Shown in pieces: positions 56,931 to 64,000 of a stretch of 64,000 bases of DNA. Made by a program: the position numbers and the translations under genes. Under the pieces are notes generated by a model. It ran no database searches. It saw only the letters and a list, made by a program, of their open reading frames with translations, and had not been told where the DNA came from. The DNA lies in the NCBI GenBank assembly GCA_023375675.1, contig JALQBC010000001.1, forward strand, positions 1,674,001 through 1,738,000, written 5' to 3'. This DNA is from Cytospora piceicola. Its lineage: Eukaryota; Ascomycota; Sordariomycetes; Diaporthales; Cytosporaceae. How positions within the stretch are numbered: the first letter of the stretch is position 1; the number at the start of each line of letters is the position of its first letter.

Positions 56931-57929
56931 TCTTGCTGGGCGATTGAATTATTTGCATCCGAGTGATCTGAACAATGTCTAAATTGCCGGGCTGCTTGCT
57001 CTCAACTCTTTTCTATATTCTATCCCTTACAATACACTTTATACTCCTCTGACACCTCTCTGAAGACATACGTTTTTTCGCCCCAATCGTTGAGCCTTCG
57101 TTCCTGTTGCGATCGGATTCCTTCGCACGACGGCCTCTGGACAACCAAGAATCTGAGTGCAAGTGCTTCCCAGCGGCTGTAATACGATTGCAATGGCTTT
57201 TTGCCCAACAAGAAAATAAATCATAAACCGTTCCTCACACCATCATGTTCTTCGAAAGGAATCTGAGTGCTTCCCAGCAGCTGAAATACAGCGGTAATGA
57301 GCTAGATGGATCCTGCACCGTTGCTAAACCCAACCTTTTTGTTCGAAATGACAATATGAGGCGGGACGCCACAGCTAAGAAAGCTGAAACATCAGCCTTA
57401 CCATCTTTCCGAGGGCTGAAAATAGTCCCAGTTCAGTACACAAGGCCGAAGAAGCCACCACGTGCAGAAGGCAATCATCAGCTCGGCAACTCCGTCTCAC
57501 CCGACCCTGGAAAGGTCCGAGTTGAGTGACTTGCTAGCTGTAGAAGACAACTCCTTCCCATACCTACATCCAATTCAGTCTCGCGCCACCACAAAGTCGT
57601 TGATCATCATCGTGGGGGCTGAAGGCCACCAAACGCCACCTCGATCCTCCCTGCTTACCTCCGGGTGTGTTGTTGCCTGCAGGTAGTACTCAGCTCCAGA
57701 TAAAGGGCTGTTCCGGGTTTGCATAGCTGACACAAGCATAGACCAAGCCGCCGTCTTCGCGTTTACGAGGATCTTAAAACCTTGTGAACCGTGAAGATAG
57801 AGAATGTGTCATGGTTCCGGGCCTAGAAGACACGTGCCTATAGATGTTTGACAACTTTAGAATACGACTTTCTCCACCCTCACTGTTGGAAATTCCGAAA
57901 CTTGCACAGAAGCACTTTTGGCGTTCAAA
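56931..57929. promoter_or_regulatory. Divergent promoter region between FAD oxidase and MFS transporter genes
   Basis: About 1 kb separates the two start codons and must contain both promoters. A short imperfect direct repeat (gaatctgagtgc...ttcccagc.gctg.aatac) occurs at about 57,149-57,185 and 57,259-57,289. The copies differ by a 6-bp insertion and three substitutions. Small open frames here show no family motif. I cannot assign factor sites. Confidence 0.4.
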
Positions 57930-60900
57930 ATGTCTTCAATGGCCCAAGAAATCCAACACGCGCTACCGCGCACCTATAGCCGCCTTTCACGGCATGCGTC
58001 TCGTCGACTTTCACGTCCTGGGTCTCGAAATTACAGAATATCCACGATTTCGTCAGTGAACAGCGAGTCAACAGAAGAGCTGGCTCCAAATGGAATCATC
58101 GACGGCTTCCAACCTGTCTTCGACGAGGGATTCGACTTTCGGGATCATGCTGCTATACCAGAGCAGTTGGAGCCCCAACATGAACCAGACTCTATACCAG
58201 AGCAGTTGGAGCCCCAACATGAACCAGGCGCTCACACGGGCGCCGATGAACCAAGTATTCCCCAACTGAATGTGGAAAGACCATTTGGTATCCGGGTATG
58301 AATCCTACGAGTACGTCAAGTTGGGTTGTCATTTTGATTACTGACGATAGCCTTGCGATAGTGGGCCATGATCGTATGCGCGATCCTTATCAATATCTTC
58401 ATCTACGCAGTAGACAATACTATTGTTGCCATAATCCAACCTGTAAGTGTTCCATAATTTTGCAAGATGTACCCTTCATGATATAATTTTACCGAAATGC
58501 TCATCGGTCTTCTTCACAGGCCATCGTGCAGCAGTATGGTGATCTATCCAACTTGCCTTGGGTATCAGTTGGGTAAGTAGTGCGCCATTGCCCTCTTGTT
58601 AATTATTGATTATCTATGAATGTATGCAAGTTCCTCGGTATTGAAAACAAGTTGACGCCTGGTATGTTGCACAGTTTCATGATGTCTGGCACGGCTACAG
58701 CCTTGCCTATGTCGGGCCTATTCGGGGTCTTTGATGCAAAGATGCTGTATCTTATCGTGAGTTCACCGATTGATTCTTGTGTATTTACACGCAACTAATC
58801 GTCCTATTGCATCCAGTTCACTGTCATCTTTGTTGGCGCGTCGGGTCTGTGTGTAAGTGATCCTCGTTTCCCGCTCGCAGCGATCCAGAGTAAGCACTCC
58901 GTGGACGCTCTCTACAACTGAGCATTGCTATGCAGGCGCAGACCCATCAATGATTATACACATCATCGAAACCTTTCAAAGCATCACATCCACGGGTATT
59001 GATCTAAAATGTTCTAGGGAGGCGCCCCGTCAATGACTGCTCTAATTATCGGAAGGGTCCTGGCCGGGATAGGTGTAAGTTCTCAAGTGTAGACCCTGCC
59101 ATCTATGTCCTCCTCGTCACGTACGCTTGAAGCTGATGACCAGTTCTTCTTTAGGGTAATGGGATGTATCTGGGCTCGCTCACCCTCATCTCTGTATTTA
59201 GTGACCCACCAAAGATACCCACCTATATGGGCTACCTGGGGCTGTCGTATGGGTTTGGAACCGTTATCGGACCTCTTATTGGAGGCGCCTTCGTGAATAG
59301 TGCGGCTGGATGGCGTTGGGTATATATTTCTCCCATTCATCCCATACTCATACTGTCAGCACAGTTAAGCTAATATGAATTTACAGTGCTTCTATATCGA
59401 CGTGATCATCGGAGCACTCTCTCTTCCCCTCGTGTTCATCCTCACACCAAGCTTTCGGCCACGACCTGCTGGTGCGTCTATTATAACATCGCTACGAAGC
59501 ATCGATTGGCTTGGCGCCGGCATCAGCCTGCCAGCGTTCGTGCTTGCTATCATGGCAATCAGTTTTGGGGGCACGCAGTTCGCTTGGGAGAGTCCAGCCA
59601 TCGTGTCATTCTTCTGGGCCTCGGGTCTCCTCTTCTTCCTCTTCTGGGCACAGCAGCACTCATTGTGGACAACGACCATATCCAGCAGACTATTTCCCAT
59701 TCACTTCTTCACGAGGAAAGACCTGACCCTTATGTTCATTATACAAGGTACTTACAACATTCTCATGCCCCGCCCCATATAGAGTTTCAACCGACCTGAC
59801 TGACACCTATCCCTTAGCAACCGTCGGTGGCATTGTAGTCGTACCGCTGTACTTGCTGGCTTTATTTTATCCTTATGCTATGGTATTTAGGGCAAATCCG
59901 CGATACAGCTTAATGCAGGAATTATCTGCTAATATTGCGTAGGGTGACTCTGCTCTCGAGGCTGGCGTAAAGCTGCTGCCACTTGTTTCATTCCTTGTTG
60001 CCACAATTGTCCTCAACGGACATTTGATGACGATATGGGGACATCATCAGGTGTGGATTGTCCTCGGGAGTGTTTTGGTGCTCGTCTCGGGGGTTTTCTT
60101 TGGTAGGCCGCTTTCGCCCCCTCCCCCCGTCTACTCGAGAAAACTTTCACAAAACTGCAATTGCTGACGGTCAAGTCATATAAAGCAAGACTCAACTCCG
60201 GAACCACAGATGCCACGATATGGGGACTGCAGGTTGTTTTGGGTATCGGAACTGGAGCTTTCAGCCAGGCTGGATTTAGCATAGCCCAGGCCATGGTTGG
60301 GCCAGCCGAGATCCAGAACGCAATTTCATTCATGCTTATTGGTAGGAGAAACAGGGCTCAACCCAAACAGTCTGGCGAGTTAGATTTGGCTGACTTTCCC
60401 TCAAAGCCCAGCTCAGTGGAACCTCGCTTGGCCTCAGTTTGTGCGGGGCTATATTCCAGAACCGCTCGGTTCCTCTTGTTGCCGACATCCTAGGCCCGGG
60501 ATACTCACATGAAGATGCCGTGAGAATCGTCTCAAACATCGACCCAGAGCTAACGAGGAGTCTGTCACCCGAGTTGACGAGAAGAATACGGGATATTGTC
60601 ATACAAGCCGTGGACGACGGGTAAGGTTTCATTCCTGTTCGAAACGCCAGAGTGGACATCGAAGACGCCGAAGCTGACTACAATGCCTTAGGTTTGCGCT
60701 GCTTTACGTAGGGGGTGCACTGTGCCTTCTGTGCGGCATATTCTTTACAGTAAGTGAAAGTCAGGTGCCGTCTATTCGGTGGGCGTCATTGGGAAATGCT
60801 AACATTATCGTCAGCCAAATCGTCACCTTGTCGGCGGCGGCTCAGCGAAACAATCCAGCCCTATGAAGAGCGAGGAGAGGAAATCTGGAGACATTGGCCT

Positions 60901-61240
60901 CTCCTCGCTTGGCAACAACATGCGGCCCGACACAGTGGGAACTACGCAGCAAGAACAACATGAACACAGCGGAAACGCGCGACCAATCTCTTGGTTGGTA
61001 CCCAGACCTACTCCCGAGACCCACTCGAGAGAGCTACCTTCGCCGCCGACGAGGCCTGCAAGGTCGCCGATTAGGCCTGTAAGGTCACCGACAAGGCTCG
61101 AATCTGATCCTGTAAGGACGCACAACCATAGTCGAACGCTGTCAGATCACGTACGGCGACTGGAGCAGCAAACAGGGAGGACGAATCTTTCCGAGGATCT
61201 GCTTGAAGAACTCATTGTGAGGTGGTATGGGAGGGCTTGA
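57930..61240 (+). CDS. MFS efflux transporter (14-TM drug:H+ antiporter type), 14 exons
   Basis: Proposed exons: 57930-58295, 58362-58442, 58520-58572, 58675-58756, 58817-58852, 59018-59074, 59155-59319, 59387-59747, 59818-59882, 59943-60102, 60186-60341, 60407-60620, 60692-60749, 60815-61240. All introns are GT-AG and the spliced product is 759 residues. A cytosolic N-terminus of about 120 residues has a 13-residue tandem repeat. Membrane segments begin at IVCAILINIFIYAVDNTIVA. Family motifs include LPWVSVGFMMSGTATALP, LIIGRVLAGIGGNGMYLGSL and the antiporter motif C in YGFGTVIGPLIGGAF. The last helix reads FALLYVGGALCLLCGIFF. A hydrophilic C-tail of about 145 residues is rich in Pro/Arg/Ser. 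It resembles fungal toxin/drug efflux pumps beside biosynthetic genes, so export of the PKS product is inferred. The short exons 3-6 are the least certain. Confidence 0.85.
58153..58230 (+). repeat. 39-bp in-frame tandem duplication in the MFS N-terminus
   Basis: Two nearly identical 39-bp units encode IPEQLEPQHEPDS and IPEQLEPQHEPGA. They lie in the cytosolic N-terminal region of the transporter. Confidence 0.9.
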
Positions 61241-61285
61241 GACTATGTTCCGTATTTGTGTCGAGGCAGGTAAAATAAGGTTCTC

Positions 61286-61480
61286 TTAAGAGACAATAGC
61301 CTTGTTCAGCGAGCCGTGCGCGTCTGCCAGCTTTCTTGTCGGATAGAAGAACCCCAACCAGTATGGAGCGGCCCATTGTGTCAACTTGTCCATTCTGGAT
61401 TGATCAATTGGAGCATCCCTGGCTAGGATGGACCACGCAATTCCACCTGAGTCAATCTGACAAAGGGGATTTGGAGGTTG
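61286..61480 (-). pseudogene. Orphan coding-like 3' exon, origin unknown
   Basis: A 64-codon minus-strand frame ends in TAA at 61,286-61,288 and is preceded at 61,481 by a good acceptor (tatatcttttcag in transcription sense). Its translation looks like a real protein C-terminus: IDSGGIAWSILARDAPIDQS, then MDKLTQWAAPYWLGFFYPTR, then LADAHGSLNKAIVS. Upstream (61,481-62,125) I find no matching exon without stops, although another stretch at about 61,620-61,690 reads KAAIFKFSAEQGATGYIISE. It could be the last exon of a decayed or unrecognised cluster gene between the MFS and PKS genes. I do not recognise the family. Confidence 0.35.
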
Positions 61481-62125
61481 CTGAAAAGATATACATCTAG
61501 TCGCTCATATTTCGATCCAGGATATTGCGGTGTATTTCTCTTCTGGTCTATGCTTACTATTGTTGTGGTGAAGGCTGGGGGGTCTAGAGAACCTTTCATA
61601 CCTCTACGGACCTGAACAGTAGTTAACCTCGCTTATGATATAGCCAGTGGCTCCTTGTTCCGCCGAGAATTTGAAGATGGCTGCCTTCAAATACCCGTCT
61701 CAGCTTGCTACAGTGAGGATATTCGAGAGGACTTTGGATCATAAATATATACATAAAGATGTATCGGTCTTCTTCGAGTGAGGAGCGCGCTTTAGAATAT
61801 TACGTGCTATTTGATCTCTTAGGGTTCCAGCTATAACTATGCTCTAACTGCCCATGTTTTACTTACTTTCAAACACATAGCTCATTGCGATGTTGCCTCC
61901 GCACCTTCGGTCACAGGGTCTTGAAAATTGAAATACTGGGGATTTGCTCGCACGAGTGGTAGAGGACTGGGACCATCTCATGAAATATTCTTCTTCTTGG
62001 GCCCATAATATTCTCTCCAAGCGAAGTTTTGATATTCTATGATGTCTCTGAATATGAATCTAGGCAGGTAGGAGGTATGTGTTCAATCTATGGAATCTTT
62101 GAGAGGATACGAAATCGCTGCTGGC
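61481..62125. other. Intergenic region between orphan exon and PKS
   Basis: About 645 bp follows the PKS stop codon. Apart from the coding-like fragment near 61,620-61,690 mentioned under the orphan exon, nothing is recognisable. Confidence 0.4.
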
Positions 62126-64000
62126 TTAAACCTGTGTCATCTTCCCAATTGCCTTCGCAATGATGTTTGAAAGGTTCTTAATCTGCATGCAATCATCAGT
62201 CATCAGTTGATATGAAGCCAAAGACAGTTTTGCGCAACGGTGGGCACTTACATTTTGGCTGTCAAAGGCCTGGAAGTGGTGACCAGGAATTTCGTCCACC
62301 ATCACCCTTCGGCCCGCCAAAGCCTCCCAGAGCTTGACTTGATTATGTCTTTCGGTGGAATCATTCAGGAAAGCCACCCAGTCTTCACCAGACGGTTCAG
62401 GAGTAACTAAGTCGCTACTCTGAAGTAATGAGATGGGAACATCGCAGGCGTGCGGTTCGGGGTTGTGGTTCTTCAATGCCACGGCGTGGCGTCTGAAATT
62501 GGATAGAAGCCATGCCGGCTTGTCCTTGAGAAGTCTTCCCAGAAGATGAGACGGAAGACCTTCATGATTCGTTGGGCAGGGAGAGTCAATCAGAATGACA
62601 CCGCGGACAGATGCGTTCTGCATCCGAAGGAGGCGCGCCATCTCGTAGGCGACAACACCGCCAAAGGACCACCCTGCGGCACGTCATCAGCTTGGATATA
62701 TCAGAGTCTTGGGTTGGAAGATCTCACCGCCAAGTATCACGTCTCTGGTAGTATCGATCATCGCCGCATAGGAGCGGGCCATGTCTTGGACACTGACATC
62801 TCTGTCCTGACCCTTCACCTCCTCAGCCGCAATCCCGTAGACGTCCAGCCCCAAACTCTCCAAGCGCCCATACATGCTGCTCATCCCAGACCCGTCGTGG
62901 ACAAGATATAGTGCTGGCGCCTCTGGTGTCCCTTGTTGGATCAATGCTGGACGTCGGGGTGATGATTGCACGGTTGTATCAGAAAGAACTGGCTGTGGAG
63001 TATCCGAGTTTTCCATGGTATCTTGCCCCGGGAGCGAGATTGCCTGGGCAATTTCCCTAGGTGTTTTGCAATCTTCTAGGTCGGATGACTGAAAATCTAC
63101 CTGATATTTGGATGCCAGCAAGTCCAGGAGCTCAATGAACATGAGTGAATCGAGGCCCAGCTCATCTAGCCTAGTGTCTGACTTGATTTGGTCCAACGAA
63201 CTTTGTGTTAGCTCTGCCAAGATGCTTCTGACCACGTGCAAGGAATCAACACCGGAACGCGCGTTCTGTCGAGTTGCAGAACTGGATGGGGACGCAGTCA
63301 GAGGTGTTCCCACGATGGAAGCCCGACTACCTCTTCTCGAAGAATTCCAAGACGAGTTGGGCGAAGACTTGCCGCTGCCGGTAGAAGACCCATCTGCCGT
63401 ACCCTGCCCGACGACGACGTTCTTGAGTTCCGAGAAATTGTGGCAGGCATTCAGGGTGAGCTCGGAAACAGACTCCAGGTGTGAAAATCGTTTCTTCAGT
63501 TCATCAATCAGCTCGATCATCATCAACGAGTCGACGCCCAGCTCGCTGAAATCCAGCATCTGCAATGCTTCAGTATCTGAACGTCCTGCCACCCTGGCCA
63601 GGATTTGCAGGAGGTCATAGATAACCTCACCGGAAACGAGTTCAGGCGAGTGATTTGATGAAGCTTGACGTGGATCTATGCGCTCGGTCTGCCTCGGACG
63701 GCCAGTCCGGGCCTGAGCAGTCTTGGCCCTAGGCCCAGATGGTACTCCAGAAACGTGGTGCAGAGACCTTTTCAATGATTCGAGAGGCATGCGTTTGAAC
63801 TCAATGCCGCCGACGTAGCCCACCTGCAATCCGCTCTGATCATAAGCATAAGAATTGCCAGTGATGGTGTTCCTGTTGGTCGATATCTCGGTGAAGAGAC
63901 TAAAAGACTCAGAATAATCCATTTCAGTCGTCTGAGGCTGGACCAGGATTTCGTTGATGCGGGTACAGATGCAGACATCAGCCGATGATACCGAACAATT
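62126..64000 (-). CDS. Non-reducing polyketide synthase, C-terminal part (PT end, ACP, ACP, thioesterase), partial
   Basis: The gene runs off the right edge. Exons seen, in transcription order, are 64000-62728, 62673-62252 and 62182-62126, with introns of 54 and 69 bp; the 69-bp one contains no in-frame stop. The N-terminal piece (QVGYVGGIEFKRMPLESLKR) matches the end of a product-template domain. Two acyl carrier domains follow, with phosphopantetheine serines in FSELGVDSLMMIEL and LDELGLDSLMFIELL, separated by a Ser/Gly-rich linker. The thioesterase domain begins LYLVHDGSGMSSMYGRL, has its catalytic Ser in GGWSFGGVVAYEM (created across the first intron) and its likely His in IPGHHFQAF. Such enzymes build and release aromatic polyketides, with PT fixing ring pattern and the TE releasing or cyclising the product. 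The specific product cannot be told from this end. Confidence 0.9.

Overview
This window is nuclear DNA of a filamentous ascomycete, probably a sordariomycete-type plant-associated mould. The evidence is short GT-AG introns with CTAAC/CTGAC-like branch sites, fungal gene families (ERG8, ESF2, NMD3, DBP7, GH28 endopolygalacturonase, GH2 exo-glucosaminidase, F-box, non-reducing PKS) and a large AT-rich block carrying the signature of repeat-induced point mutation (RIP: CpA/TpG nearly erased, CpG kept).

Positions 1-21,300 are ordinary gene space. They hold the 3' end of the DEAD-box helicase gene DBP7, a 1173-aa mitochondrial-type PPR protein, phosphomevalonate kinase ERG8, a small three-exon protein with a CRIB-like motif, a three-exon aldehyde dehydrogenase divergent from the rRNA-processing factor ESF2, the 60S export adaptor NMD3, a secreted endopolygalacturonase and a small C-terminally anchored membrane protein. 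Positions 21,500-26,100 carry a GH2 exo-beta-D-glucosaminidase, a weak gene remnant and an F-box protein.

Positions 26,935-54,476 (27.5 kb) are one compound insertion. A roughly 6.3-kb Ty1/copia retrotransposon (149-bp LTRs, 5-bp target duplication CCCTG) contains two copies of a 10.6-kb Ty3/gypsy chromovirus (238-bp LTRs). One copy lies on the minus strand (28,941-39,540, target duplication ATAAA) and one on the plus strand (43,123-53,723, target duplication TTAAA), about 3.6 kb apart. All of it is heavily RIP-mutated and no frame is intact, but gag, RT, RNase H, integrase and chromodomain remain recognisable. Both chromovirus copies also carry about 2.1 kb of unexplained reading frame between the chromodomain end of pol and the 3' LTR. 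This third ORF is the best candidate for something undescribed here.

Positions 54,482-64,000 look like the edge of a secondary-metabolite gene cluster. A secreted BBE-type FAD oxidase and a 14-exon MFS efflux transporter are divergently transcribed. The C-terminal part of a non-reducing polyketide synthase (end of PT, ACP, ACP, thioesterase) runs off the right edge. Together they suggest synthesis, oxidation and export of an aromatic polyketide, with a heterochromatin-type transposon block abutting the cluster.

Splice sites were placed by eye from reading frame and consensus. No search or computation was run.
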